From: Myroides odoratimimus
GTDB lineage: Bacteria > Bacteroidota > Bacteroidia > Flavobacteriales > Flavobacteriaceae
Direction of reading: 5' to 3'
Length of the DNA stretch: 64,000 nt
Assembly (NCBI RefSeq): GCF_001485415.1
Contig: NZ_BCMQ01000001.1
Location: 372,001 to 436,000 of the forward strand
Made by a program: the position numbers and the translations under genes
In this document: positions 43,013 through 53,045 of the stretch, piece after piece
How positions within the stretch are numbered: the stretch's first letter is position 1
Layout of the letters: each line of letters starts with the position of its first letter
Notes under the pieces: generated by a model
What the model saw: the letters and a program-made list of their open reading frames with translations, nothing else
The model's database searches: none
What the model was told of the DNA's origin: nothing

Positions 43013-44248
43013 ATGTCAGATTTATTATTACCTCCTGAGCAACGATATGCTAAACTTATTGAAGAGAAATTTCAAGAAGACGGGACAGAATTACAGATAT
43101 TAAACTTAGGACCTACACACCCTGCTACACACGGTATCTTTCAGAATATCATCTTACTAGATGGAGAGAAAGTACTAGATGGAGAAGGAACAGTAGGATA
43201 TATACATAGAGCATTTGAGAAAATAGCTGAGAACAGACCTTTTTATCAAATCAACGTATTAACAGATCGTCTAAACTATTGTTCTTCACCAATCAACAAT
43301 ACTGCTTGGTGGTTAACTGTAGAAAAGGCATTAGGTATTGAAATCCCTAAAAGAGTTCAATATTTAAGAGTTATCGTAATGGAATTGGCTCGTATAGCTG
43401 ACCACATTATCTGTAGCTCAGTAATGGGGGTAGATACAGGAGCTCTTACAGGGTTCTTATATGTATTCCAGTACAGAGAAAAAATATACGAAATATTCGA
43501 AGAAATTAGTGGTGCACGTTTAACTACTAATATGGGAAGAATCGGAGGATTTGAGAGAGAGTGGTCTCCAAAGGTATTCCAACTAATCGAAGAATTCTTA
43601 AGAGAATTCCCTGCAATCTGGTCTGAATTTGAAGGGTTACTTACGCGTAACAGAATCTTTATGGACAGAACAATAGGTGTAGGTGGAATCTCTGCTGAAG
43701 AAGCTATTAACTTCGGATTCACAGGTCCTAACTTAAGAGCGGCAGGAGTTGACTATGACGTACGTATTGCTTCACCATATTGCTCTTACGAAGACTTTGA
43801 CTTTGATATTCCAGTTGGTACAAGTGGTGACTGTTACGACAGATTCTGCGTTCGTAATGCTGAAGTATGGGAAAGTTTAAAAATCATCAGACAAGCATTA
43901 GACAAAATGCCTGAAGGTCCATACCATGCAGATGTACCAGATTATTACCTTCCTCCAAAAGAAGATGTTTATACTAATATGGAAGCACTTATCTACCACT
44001 TTAAAATAATCATGGGAGAAGTACCTGTGCCAGTTACAGAACTATACAATCCTGTAGAAGGTGGTAATGGAGAATTAGGTTTCTACTTAATCACTGATGG
44101 TAGTAGAACTCCTTATCGTTTACACTTTAGAAGACCTTGTTTTATCATCTATCAAGCATATAATGACATCGTAAGAGGTGGTATGCTATCAGATGCTATT
44201 ATTACACTGTCAAGTTTAAATATTATCGCAGGAGAATTAGACGCTTAA
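43013..44248 (+). CDS. nuoD: NADH-quinone oxidoreductase subunit D
   Basis: A 411-residue subunit that with NuoB forms the quinone pocket. LNLGPTHPATHG (about 30-41), GYIHRAFEK (about 62-70) and the C-terminal FHFRRPCF-like LHFRRPCFIIY (about 371-381) are diagnostic. 19 nt after nuoC. Confidence 0.98.
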   Translation: MSDLLLPPEQRYAKLIEEKFQEDGTELQILNLGPTHPATHGIFQNIILLDGEKVLDGEGTVGYIHRAFEKIAENRPFYQINVLTDRLNYCSSPINNTAWWLTVEKALGIEIPKRVQYLRVIVMELARIADHIICSSVMGVDTGALTGFLYVFQYREKIYEIFEEISGARLTTNMGRIGGFEREWSPKVFQLIEEFLREFPAIWSEFEGLLTRNRIFMDRTIGVGGISAEEAINFGFTGPNLRAAGVDYDVRIASPYCSYEDFDFDIPVGTSGDCYDRFCVRNAEVWESLKIIRQALDKMPEGPYHADVPDYYLPPKEDVYTNMEALIYHFKIIMGEVPVPVTELYNPVEGGNGELGFYLITDGSRTPYRLHFRRPCFIIYQAYNDIVRGGMLSDAIITLSSLNIIAGELDA

Positions 44249-44252
44249 GATT

Positions 44253-44783
44253 ATGGAAGTTAAAAAATACAAACAAAACATAAATATCACACCAGAGTTG
44301 CAACAACGCATTGATGAGTTGATTAGCCACTACCCTGCTGATAAAAGAAAGTCAGCGCTATTACCAGTCTTACATGAGGTACAAGATGCTCATGACAACT
44401 GGTTAAGTGCAGAACTAATGGACAAAGTCGCTGAAATGCTAAACATAACTCCTATCGAAGTATACGAGGTAGTTACATTCTATACAATGTACAACCAAAA
44501 ACCAGTAGGTAAGTATATGTTCGAATTCTGCTTAACATCTTGTTGTGGAATTAGAGGTGCTGATGATATGATGGAATACGCTTGTGAAAAGCTAGGCATA
44601 AAACCAGGAGAAACAACTCCTGATGGAATGTTCTCTATAGCAGGTGTTCAATGTTTAGGTGCTTGTGGATATGCTCCAATGATGCAATTAGGAGATTTCT
44701 ATAAAGAGCACTTGACAAAAGAAAAAATAGATCAAATCATAGAAGATTGTAAAGCTGGTAAAGTAATTCTTCACGACAAATAG
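44253..44783 (+). CDS. nuoE: NADH-quinone oxidoreductase subunit E
   Basis: A 176-residue thioredoxin-like subunit with the N1a [2Fe-2S] cluster. Cysteines in FCLTSCCGIRG (about 91-101) and VQCLGACGYAP (about 131-141). 4 nt after nuoD. Confidence 0.97.
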   Translation: MEVKKYKQNINITPELQQRIDELISHYPADKRKSALLPVLHEVQDAHDNWLSAELMDKVAEMLNITPIEVYEVVTFYTMYNQKPVGKYMFEFCLTSCCGIRGADDMMEYACEKLGIKPGETTPDGMFSIAGVQCLGACGYAPMMQLGDFYKEHLTKEKIDQIIEDCKAGKVILHDK

Positions 44784-44787
44784 TAAT

Positions 44788-46146
44788 ATGGCAACAAAAA
44801 TATTATTAGATAAAATCAATATCCCAGGGATTAAGTCTTATGAAGTATACCGTCAAAATGGTGGTTATGCTTCTGTAGAGAAAGCTATAAAATCTATGAC
44901 TCCTGATGAAATCACGGAAGAAGTAAAAGCTTCTGGTTTAAGAGGTCGTGGAGGTGCTGGATTCCCAGTAGGATTAAAATGGAGTTTCATCGATAAAAAG
45001 TCAGGCAAACCAAGACACTTAGTTTGTAATGCGGATGAATCTGAACCAGGTACTTTTAAAGACCGTTACTTAATGGAACATATTCCTCACTTATTAATAG
45101 AAGGAATGATTACATCAAGTTTCGCTTTAGGGGCTAACCTATCTTACATCTATATTCGTGGAGAATATATGTGGGTTTTTAAAATACTAGAAAGAGCTAT
45201 AAAAGAAGCTTATGCTGCTGGATGGCTTGGTAAAAATATCTTAGGGTCAGACTATTCATTAGATCTACACGTACACTGTGGTGCAGGAGCCTATATCTGT
45301 GGAGAAGAAACTGCTCTTATCGAATCACTAGAAGGTAAAAGAGGTAATCCTCGTATCAAACCACCATTCCCTGCTGTAAGTGGACTATGGGGTAATCCTA
45401 CAGTGGTAAATAACGTAGAATCTATTGCTAACGTTCCATGGATTGTAAACAACTCTGGAGAAGCGTATTCTAAATTAGGATTAGGGAGATCAGCTGGTAC
45501 AAAACTTATTTCTGCTTCAGGACACATCAAAAAACCTGGAGTATACGAAATCGAAATGGGTATCACTGTTCATGAATTTATTAACTCAGAAGAATACTGT
45601 GGTGGTATGATAGATGATCGTCCTATCAAGGCATTAGTCCCTGGGGGATCTTCAGTACCAATCTTACCAGCGCATTTAATCTATAAAACAGCTAATGGTG
45701 AAGATCGTCTAATGACGTATGAATCGTTATCTGATGGAGGATTCGAAACAGGATCTATGTTGGGTTCTGGAGGATTCATCGTTTATAATGATACAGCTTG
45801 TATCGTTAGAAACACCTGGAACTTCGCTCGTTTCTATGCTCATGAAAGTTGTGGACAATGTTCTCCATGTCGTGAAGGTACAGGGTGGCTTGAAAAAGTA
45901 TTACACCGTATAGAGACGGGTAACGGAACTATGGATGACATCGATTTATTATGGAGCATCCAGAGCAATATTGAAGGAAACACTATTTGTCCTTTAGGAG
46001 ATGCTGCTGCATGGCCAGTAGCTGCAGCCATAAGACATTTTAGAGAAGAGTTTGAATATCACGTTTTATATCCAGAGAAAGTTAAAGATAGAAATCACTA
46101 TGTGAATGAGCCTTTCTCAACAGTAAAACACTTGATCAATAAATAA
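44788..46146 (+). CDS. nuoF: NADH-quinone oxidoreductase subunit F
   Basis: A 452-residue flavoprotein that takes electrons from NADH to [18 protein letters not shown] (about 54-68) marks the FMN site, [20 protein letters not shown] (about 167-186) the NADH site, and [15 protein letters not shown] (about 353-367) the N3 [4Fe-4S] cysteines. 4 nt after nuoE, 41 nt before nuoG. Confidence 0.98.
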   Translation: MATKILLDKINIPGIKSYEVYRQNGGYASVEKAIKSMTPDEITEEVKASGLRGRGGAGFPVGLKWSFIDKKSGKPRHLVCNADESEPGTFKDRYLMEHIPHLLIEGMITSSFALGANLSYIYIRGEYMWVFKILERAIKEAYAAGWLGKNILGSDYSLDLHVHCGAGAYICGEETALIESLEGKRGNPRIKPPFPAVSGLWGNPTVVNNVESIANVPWIVNNSGEAYSKLGLGRSAGTKLISASGHIKKPGVYEIEMGITVHEFINSEEYCGGMIDDRPIKALVPGGSSVPILPAHLIYKTANGEDRLMTYESLSDGGFETGSMLGSGGFIVYNDTACIVRNTWNFARFYAHESCGQCSPCREGTGWLEKVLHRIETGNGTMDDIDLLWSIQSNIEGNTICPLGDAAAWPVAAAIRHFREEFEYHVLYPEKVKDRNHYVNEPFSTVKHLINK

Positions 46147-46187
46147 TATACGCTGACTAAATATTCAGCTTAAACAAAGCACAGTTT

Positions 46188-47213
46188 ATGAAAGTTACTA
46201 TAGACGGACATGAAATAGAAGTAGAACCAGGGACATCCATTCTACAAGCAGCAAGAATGATAGGAGGCGAATCAGTACCTCCTGCAATGTGCTATTATTC
46301 AAAACTAGAAGGTACAGGAGGAAAATGTAGAGCATGTTTAGTGGAAGTATCTAAAGGTAGTGAAGCAGATCCACGTCCTATGCCTAAGTTAATGGCTTCT
46401 TGTAAAACAGGAGTTATGGACGGTATGGAGGTAAAAAGTATTTCTTCTCCAAGAGTACTAGAAGCACGTAAAGCAGTTACTGAATTCTTATTAATCAACC
46501 ACCCTCTTGACTGTCCTGTATGTGACCAAGCAGGTGAATGTGATTTACAAAACCTAGCTTTCGACCATGGTAAAGGTCAGAAACGCTTCAAAGAAGAAAA
46601 AAGAACATTCGCTCCTGAAAATATAGGAGACAATATTCAACTTCACATGAATCGTTGTATCCTTTGCTATAGATGTGTAAAGACAGCAGAACAACTAACA
46701 GACGCAAGAGTACACGGTGTATGTGGACGTGGTGATCACGCACAAATATCAACTTATATATCAGCTGCAATTGATAATGAGTTCTCTGGAAACATGATAG
46801 ATGTATGCCCTGTAGGAGCATTAACAGATAAAACATTCCGCTTTAAATCACGTGTTTGGTTTAACAAACCTTATAACGCACATAGAGATTGTCCTACATG
46901 TTCTGGTAAAGTAACAGTATGGATGTTCGGAGAAGAAATCCAAAGAGTAACAGCTCGTAAAGATGAATTCCACGAAGTAGAAGAATTTATCTGTAACAGT
47001 TGTCGTTTTGACCACAAAGACACAAAAGACTGGGTTATTGAAGGACCACGTAAGTTTGAGAAATTCTCTGTTATCAATCAAAACAACTACACTAAGAAAT
47101 TAGATAAAGTAGTAATGAAAACAGAAAAACATATCTTAGAAGGACGTGACCAAGACCGCGTTAAAATTAGTATGAAGGAAATTCCTTTTACAGATAATGA
47201 ATCAAAAGAATAA
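46188..47213 (+). CDS. nuoG: NADH-quinone oxidoreductase subunit G, short form
   Basis: A 341-residue iron-sulfur subunit, far shorter than the 700-900 residues of E. coli-type NuoG, because the molybdopterin-like C-terminal domain is absent. The N-terminal [2Fe-2S] ferredoxin domain has CYYSKLEGTGGKCRACLVEV (about 35-54); HPLDCPVCDQAGECDLQ (about 105-121) carries N5/N4-type cysteines and the His ligand; MNRCILCYRCVKTA (about 149-162) another [4Fe-4S] motif. The end is complete and followed by nuoH after 12 nt. Confidence 0.93.
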   Translation: MKVTIDGHEIEVEPGTSILQAARMIGGESVPPAMCYYSKLEGTGGKCRACLVEVSKGSEADPRPMPKLMASCKTGVMDGMEVKSISSPRVLEARKAVTEFLLINHPLDCPVCDQAGECDLQNLAFDHGKGQKRFKEEKRTFAPENIGDNIQLHMNRCILCYRCVKTAEQLTDARVHGVCGRGDHAQISTYISAAIDNEFSGNMIDVCPVGALTDKTFRFKSRVWFNKPYNAHRDCPTCSGKVTVWMFGEEIQRVTARKDEFHEVEEFICNSCRFDHKDTKDWVIEGPRKFEKFSVINQNNYTKKLDKVVMKTEKHILEGRDQDRVKISMKEIPFTDNESKE

Positions 47214-47225
47214 ATCGGCATAAGT

Positions 47226-48260
47226 ATGGATAAAACTATTATTATAGATAAGGCAGTTATCATTGTAGTTGTGTTTGCAGTTACGATGCTTATGGCGATG
47301 TATGCCACGTTAGCAGAACGTAAAATTGCTGCCTGGATACAAGACCGTCTAGGTCCTAACCGTGCTGGTAAAGGAGGTATATTACAGCCCCTAGCAGATG
47401 GTTTAAAACTATTCGCTAAAGAAGAAACACAACCAAACACACCAAATAAATTCTTATTTAAGTTTGGACCTTTCCTGGCGATGACATTAGCATTAATGAC
47501 TAGTGCTGTTATTCCTTGGGGAGATAAGTTTCATTTATTTGGAAGAGATATTATATTACAAGCTGCTGACTTAAATGTTGGCTTACTATATATCATCGCA
47601 GTACTTTCTGTAGGAGTATACGGTATCATGATTGGAGCTTGGGCATCAAATAATAAATACTCTTTAATGAGTGGTATTCGTGCTGCTTCTCAAATGATTT
47701 CGTATGAAATCGCAATGGGACTTTCACTAATATCATTACTATTAATGACTCAGTCATTAAGCATGCGAGAAATAGCATTACAACAACAAGGAATGAACTG
47801 GAACGTATTCTACCAACCAGTTGGTTTTTTAATCTTCTTGATTTGTTCATTTGCTGAAACTAATCGTGCGCCTTTTGACTTAGCAGAATGTGAACAAGAA
47901 CTAATTGGAGGATTCCACACAGAATATTCTTCTATGAAGATGGGATTCTTCCTTTTCGCTGAATATGCAAACTTATTTATCTCATCAGCTATCATCTCTG
48001 TACTATACTTTGGAGCGTATAACTATCCAGGTATGTCATGGGCTGTAGAAAACTGGGGAGTAAATATTGCAAACGTAATAGGTATTTTCGCTCTATTCGT
48101 TAAAATATGTTTCTTCATATTTGTTTATATGTGGGTTCGTTGGACTTTACCACGTTTCCGTTATGATCAATTGATGAACTTAGGATGGAAATCATTAATT
48201 CCATTAGCATTGTTGAATTTAGTGATTACAGCTATTGTAATCTTACTAGTAAAAAGTTAA
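47226..48260 (+). CDS. nuoH: NADH-quinone oxidoreductase subunit H
   Basis: A 344-residue, eight-helix membrane subunit at the quinone entry. AWIQDRLGPNRAGKGGILQP (about 36-55), QMISYEIAMG (about 156-165) and FAETNRAPFDLAECEQELIG (about 216-235) are highly conserved. 2 nt before nuoI. Confidence 0.98.
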   Translation: MDKTIIIDKAVIIVVVFAVTMLMAMYATLAERKIAAWIQDRLGPNRAGKGGILQPLADGLKLFAKEETQPNTPNKFLFKFGPFLAMTLALMTSAVIPWGDKFHLFGRDIILQAADLNVGLLYIIAVLSVGVYGIMIGAWASNNKYSLMSGIRAASQMISYEIAMGLSLISLLLMTQSLSMREIALQQQGMNWNVFYQPVGFLIFLICSFAETNRAPFDLAECEQELIGGFHTEYSSMKMGFFLFAEYANLFISSAIISVLYFGAYNYPGMSWAVENWGVNIANVIGIFALFVKICFFIFVYMWVRWTLPRFRYDQLMNLGWKSLIPLALLNLVITAIVILLVKS

Positions 48261-48262
48261 GC

Positions 48263-48808
48263 ATGTCGACAAATACTTATTCATTATCAGGAAGAAAAAA
48301 GGAAGTTTCTAATAAGAAGCTGACTTGGACAGAGAAGATCTACTTAGTAGCTATCTTCAAAGGAATGATGGTTACCTTAAAACACATGTTTAAGAAAAAA
48401 GTGACTATCGCTTATCCAGAACAACAACGACCTTTCAGTGATGTATATCGCGGAAGACATATGCTAATGCGTGATGACGAAGGTAGAGAACGTTGTACAG
48501 CTTGTGGTTTATGTGCATTATCATGTCCTGCAGAAGCAATTTCAATGAAAGCAGCAGAACGCAAACCTGAAGAAGCACATCTTTATCGCGAGGAGAAATA
48601 CGCTGAGATATACGAGATTAATATGCTTCGTTGTATATTTTGTGGTTTATGTGAAGAGGCTTGCCCAAAACAAGCAATTTACTTGACTACATCTAAACAA
48701 ATTGCTAAAGCAGATGTTACTCGTGAGAACTTCATCTTTGGAAAAGACAAATTAGTTATGCCACTAGATGTAGCAATCGAAAATACTAAACAACAGAATC
48801 AAGCTTAA
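48263..48808 (+). CDS. nuoI: NADH-quinone oxidoreductase subunit I
   Basis: A 181-residue ferredoxin-like subunit with two [4Fe-4S] motifs, CTACGLCALSCP (about 74-85) and CIFCGLCEEACP (about 121-132). The start is the ATG at 48263, 2 nt after the nuoH stop; a longer upstream frame overlaps nuoH and should not be used. Confidence 0.97.
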   Translation: MSTNTYSLSGRKKEVSNKKLTWTEKIYLVAIFKGMMVTLKHMFKKKVTIAYPEQQRPFSDVYRGRHMLMRDDEGRERCTACGLCALSCPAEAISMKAAERKPEEAHLYREEKYAEIYEINMLRCIFCGLCEEACPKQAIYLTTSKQIAKADVTRENFIFGKDKLVMPLDVAIENTKQQNQA

Positions 48809-48810
48809 TC

Positions 48811-49326
48811 ATGGTAGAAATATTATTTTATATTCTTTCGACTATAACACTCGGAAGTGCAGTACTTACCCTATTGAGCAAAAACCCTATCCATAGTGCT
48901 TTGTGGTTAGTGGTAAGTTTCTTTTCAATAGCTGGTCACTACATCCTATTAAACTCTCAGTTCTTAGGAATGGTACATATTATGGTTTACTCTGGTGCTA
49001 TCATGATTTTAATGCTATTTACAATCATGTTAATGAACTTAAATATAAGCCATGAAGTCTCTAAACCTTTTATCACTAAAGTTGTTGCTACAATAGCTTT
49101 CTGTTTAGTAGGTTTATTATTGCTTTCTATTACTATGCGTGGAGCTCAAACTTATGAATTGCAATACGCAACTCATGGACAAGACTTCCAATCAGTACAA
49201 GTACTAGGTAAAGTATTATTAAATGAATACGTAATGCCTTTCGAAATGGTAGCTGTTCTATTATTATTATCTATGATAGGTGCAGTACTAATCTCTAAAA
49301 AGGACAAAACCGATAAAGAAGCATAA
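48811..49326 (+). CDS. nuoJ: NADH-quinone oxidoreductase subunit J
   Basis: A 171-residue membrane subunit with five helices. NPIHSALWLVVSFFSIAGHY (about 26-45), MVHIMVYSGAIMILMLFTIM (about 56-75) are typical NuoJ segments. Starts 2 nt after nuoI. Confidence 0.96.
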   Translation: MVEILFYILSTITLGSAVLTLLSKNPIHSALWLVVSFFSIAGHYILLNSQFLGMVHIMVYSGAIMILMLFTIMLMNLNISHEVSKPFITKVVATIAFCLVGLLLLSITMRGAQTYELQYATHGQDFQSVQVLGKVLLNEYVMPFEMVAVLLLLSMIGAVLISKKDKTDKEA

Positions 49327-49328
49327 TT

Positions 49329-49649
49329 ATGGAGAATGTAATTGAAATAATTGGTATAGACAGATACATTTACTTATCGATCATATTATTCTGCATCGGA
49401 GTATTTGGTATTCTATATAGACGTAACGCAATTGTAATGTTTATGTGTATCGAGATTATGTTGAACTCTGCTAATATGCTATTAGTAGCGTTTTCTACAT
49501 ATCATCAAGATGCACAGGGACAGGTATTCGTATTCTTTACGATGGCGGTAGCGGCAGCAGAAGTTGCTGTTGGGTTAGCCATATTAGTAACGATATACAG
49601 AAATATTGGATCAATTGATATTGATAAATTAAAAAACTTAAAAGGATAA
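49329..49649 (+). CDS. nuoK: NADH-quinone oxidoreductase subunit K
   Basis: A 106-residue three-helix membrane subunit. IVMFMCIEIMLNSANMLLV (about 34-52) with its glutamate in the membrane and a second Glu in AAAEVAVGLAI (about 75-85) mark the proton-path residues. 2 nt after nuoJ. Confidence 0.97.
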   Translation: MENVIEIIGIDRYIYLSIILFCIGVFGILYRRNAIVMFMCIEIMLNSANMLLVAFSTYHQDAQGQVFVFFTMAVAAAEVAVGLAILVTIYRNIGSIDIDKLKNLKG

Positions 49650-49655
49650 TTCCGC

Positions 49656-51548
49656 ATGGATACGAACGTAATTTTACTTTTATTACTGGCTCCTTTATTA
49701 GGGTCACTAGTTAATATTTTCTTCGGAAAGAAATTAGGTAATAGTGCTGGAATGATTGCTACCCTTGCAGTTTTAATTTCATTCATTATTACAGTAATAG
49801 CATTTGTACAAGTAAACGGTACAGGTGAACCAATACAAGTTGACTTATTTAATTGGATGTCAACAACGAGATTTGATATCTCTTTCGGATTCTTATTAGA
49901 TCAGCTTTCATTGTTATGGTTATTATTTGTTACAGGTATTGGTACACTGATACACTGGTACTCTACTAGCTATATGAAAGGTGATGAGAACTATGGAAAG
50001 TTCTTTGCTTACCTTAACTTATTTATCTTCTTCATGATTTTATTAGTTACAGGTAGCAACTTACTAATCACATTTATTGGTTGGGAAGGTGTAGGACTTT
50101 GTTCATACTTACTTATCGGATTCTGGCATAAGAACCAATCATATAACGACGCAGCTAAGAAAGCATTTATCATGAACCGTATAGGAGATTTAGGTTTCCT
50201 AGTAGGGGTATTCATTTTAGCATTCTTATTCCAGTCGTTAGATTATATGACAATTAAAGAAGCTATTCTAAGCGGAACTAACCATCAAGTAAATACTTGG
50301 ATTGGATATGCTGCTTTAGCTCTTTTCATTGGAGCAGTTGGTAAGAGTGCACAGATACCTTTGTACACTTGGTTACCAGATGCAATGGCAGGACCAACTC
50401 CTGTATCAGCATTAATCCACGCTGCTACGATGGTAACTGCAGGTATATTCTTAATCACTAGATTAAACTTTGTATTTGATCTTGTACCTCATATTCAAAA
50501 CATAATCGCTATCGTTGGAGCATTTACTGCTTTATTCGCAGCAACTATTGGTCTTGTACAAAATGATATCAAAAAAGTACTTGCTTACTCTACAGTATCT
50601 CAGTTAGGATTAATGTTTATGGCTATTGGTTTTGGAGCTTATGAGATTGCAGTATTCCACGTGATCACACACGCTTTCTTTAAAGCTTGTTTATTCCTTG
50701 GATCAGGATCAGTTATACACGCTATGGGTGGAGAACAAGATATGCGTAAAATGGGTGGTCTACAACCATTCATGAAAGTGACTTACTTAACGTTCTTAAT
50801 CGCTACATTAGCTATCTCAGGATTTCCATTCTTCTCAGGTTTCTTCTCTAAAGATGAGATCTTATTAACAGCGTTTAAACACAATACTGTATTATACATT
50901 ATTGGTTCATTAGCGTCTATTATGACAGCTTTCTATATGTTCCGTCTATTCTTCTTGACGTTCAAAAAGAACTTTAGAGGAACTCAAGAACAAAAGAATC
51001 ATTTACACGAAAGCCCTGCTGCTATGACTACACCATTAGTAGTATTAGCTATACTTTCTGTAGTTGGAGGACTTATCAGCTTACCAGGTAATGGAAACTC
51101 TTGGTTAAACGAATATCTTAAACCTGTTATCGTAAATACAGTGACTAAACACAGTCATGAATTAGGTACATTAGAATACATCCTAATGGGAGTTGCTACT
51201 ATTGGTTTCTTAATCGGACTAGGTCTTGCTTACTCTAAGTATATTAGTAAAAATGAAGTACCTCAAGAAGACGAACAAATCGTTGGTTTCCATAAAGTAC
51301 TTTACAACAAATACTACATTGATGAAATCTATCAAAAAGTAATTGTAAACCCTATCTACACACTAGCTACATTCTTAAGAGATGTAGTAGAAGTAGCTTT
51401 ATCAGGAACTATATTTGGTTTAGGAAAGATAGCAGACGGATTATCTCTACAAGGTAAAAAAGCTCAAAACGGTAATATCGGATTGTACTTATTTGCTTTT
51501 GTATTCGGAATCTGTTTGATTTTATATTATTTATTCATTGCAAGATAA
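49656..51548 (+). CDS. nuoL: NADH-quinone oxidoreductase subunit L
   Basis: A 630-residue antiporter-like proton-pumping subunit with about 16 helices. GWEGVGLCSYLLIGFW (about 142-157) and GPTPVSALIHAATMVTAGIF (about 246-265) are diagnostic. A long C-terminal amphipathic helix that runs along NuoM and NuoN is expected at about 550-600. 6 nt after nuoK. Confidence 0.98.
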   Translation: MDTNVILLLLLAPLLGSLVNIFFGKKLGNSAGMIATLAVLISFIITVIAFVQVNGTGEPIQVDLFNWMSTTRFDISFGFLLDQLSLLWLLFVTGIGTLIHWYSTSYMKGDENYGKFFAYLNLFIFFMILLVTGSNLLITFIGWEGVGLCSYLLIGFWHKNQSYNDAAKKAFIMNRIGDLGFLVGVFILAFLFQSLDYMTIKEAILSGTNHQVNTWIGYAALALFIGAVGKSAQIPLYTWLPDAMAGPTPVSALIHAATMVTAGIFLITRLNFVFDLVPHIQNIIAIVGAFTALFAATIGLVQNDIKKVLAYSTVSQLGLMFMAIGFGAYEIAVFHVITHAFFKACLFLGSGSVIHAMGGEQDMRKMGGLQPFMKVTYLTFLIATLAISGFPFFSGFFSKDEILLTAFKHNTVLYIIGSLASIMTAFYMFRLFFLTFKKNFRGTQEQKNHLHESPAAMTTPLVVLAILSVVGGLISLPGNGNSWLNEYLKPVIVNTVTKHSHELGTLEYILMGVATIGFLIGLGLAYSKYISKNEVPQEDEQIVGFHKVLYNKYYIDEIYQKVIVNPIYTLATFLRDVVEVALSGTIFGLGKIADGLSLQGKKAQNGNIGLYLFAFVFGICLILYYLFIAR

Positions 51549-51557
51549 CTTAGAGAG

Positions 51558-52991
51558 ATGAACGTAACTATATTATTATTAACGTTATTAGTCGGAGCTA
51601 TAGCGACCTACTTCGTAGGTAAACAATCAGCTGCTAAAGTAGCCTTGTTATTCGGACTAGTTGCTTTTGTAGAAACTTTAGTTCTAATCTGTTCACATAA
51701 TTCTGGGGTTGACACAGGATATGTAACGCAATGGATGACTAACCCTAATATTCATTTAGCCTTTAAAGCAGATGGTTTAGGATTAGCTTTAGTTTTATTA
51801 ACGACAGCATTAACTCCTGTGATTATATTATCATCATTAGGAGATCACATAGAGAAATCTAATGCATTCTATGCATTAGTAATGTTTATGTCATTCGCTA
51901 TGACAGGAACATTCTTAGCATCTGATGGATTCTTATATTACATCTTCTGGGAGTTATCATTACTACCTATTTACTTCATTGCTTTATTATGGGGTAATGA
52001 CAGTTTCGAAGCACGTAAGAAAGCAATCTTTAAGTTCTTTATTTACACATTTGCAGGTTCATTATTCATGTTAGTTGGTTTTATCTATCTATACCAACGT
52101 GCTGGTAGCTTTATGCTAATTGACCTGTATAATGCTAAACTATCAGCTACAGAACAGTACTGGATCTTCTTAGCATTCTTCATTGCTTATGCGATTAAGA
52201 TTCCTGTATTCCCATTCCACACATGGCAGGCTTCTACTTATGAGAAAGCCCCTACAGTAGGAACAATGTTATTAGCTGGTATCATGCTTAAGATGGGGTT
52301 ATACTCTATCATCCGTTGGCAATTACCAATCTCTCCAATAGCAGCAAAAGAAGTAATGCCTACTATCTTAGTACTTTGTATCATTGGTGTAGTATATGGT
52401 TCTATCGTAGCATTAAAACAGTCGAATATCAAAAGATTCTTTGCATATTCTTCATTAGCTCACGTAGGTCTTATTGCAGCAGGAGCATATTCATTGACAT
52501 TAGACGGATTAAGAGGAGCTGTTTTACAAATGATAGCACACGGATTCGTTATCGTAGGTTTATTCTACGTAGCAGAGATTATTTACAAACGTTACCAGAC
52601 TAGAATGATTGGTGAAATGGGAGGTATTAGACAACAAGCTCCTAAATTCGCTTCATTATTCATGATCTTAATGTTTGCTTCAATAGGATTACCAGGAACA
52701 TTCAGTTTCATCGGAGAATTCAACCTGCTTTTAGGATTATCACAAGTGAATATATGGTATGCTATCATTGGGGGTACCTCTATTATCTTAGGTGCATTCT
52801 ATATGCTTAGAATGTTCCAAAAGTCGATGTTAGGAGAAACTAATACTAAAGTATTCGCTGATGTAAATACTAAAGAAGTAGTGATCTTAGGCGTATTAGC
52901 AGTAGCTGTTATATTCTTCGGAATATTCCCACAGCCATTATCTGACTTGATCACACCTAGTTTGGTTGAAATAATGTCTTATATTAAGTAA
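51558..52991 (+). CDS. nuoM: NADH-quinone oxidoreductase subunit M
   Basis: A 477-residue antiporter-like subunit. FYIFWELSLLPIYFIALLWG-type segment YIFWELSLLPIYFI (about 131-144) and FHTWQASTYEKAPTVGTML (about 221-239) are conserved. 9 nt after nuoL and 54 nt before nuoN. Confidence 0.98.
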   Translation: MNVTILLLTLLVGAIATYFVGKQSAAKVALLFGLVAFVETLVLICSHNSGVDTGYVTQWMTNPNIHLAFKADGLGLALVLLTTALTPVIILSSLGDHIEKSNAFYALVMFMSFAMTGTFLASDGFLYYIFWELSLLPIYFIALLWGNDSFEARKKAIFKFFIYTFAGSLFMLVGFIYLYQRAGSFMLIDLYNAKLSATEQYWIFLAFFIAYAIKIPVFPFHTWQASTYEKAPTVGTMLLAGIMLKMGLYSIIRWQLPISPIAAKEVMPTILVLCIIGVVYGSIVALKQSNIKRFFAYSSLAHVGLIAAGAYSLTLDGLRGAVLQMIAHGFVIVGLFYVAEIIYKRYQTRMIGEMGGIRQQAPKFASLFMILMFASIGLPGTFSFIGEFNLLLGLSQVNIWYAIIGGTSIILGAFYMLRMFQKSMLGETNTKVFADVNTKEVVILGVLAVAVIFFGIFPQPLSDLITPSLVEIMSYIK

Positions 52992-53045
52992 TAAATAGTA
53001 AGGAGTCAGTACATAACTGATGAATTTAATTCCAAAATAAAACAA

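Noticed and set aside
48185..48262. N-terminal extension of NuoI
   Set aside because: Overlaps nuoH for most of its length; the ATG at 48263 is 2 nt after the nuoH stop.
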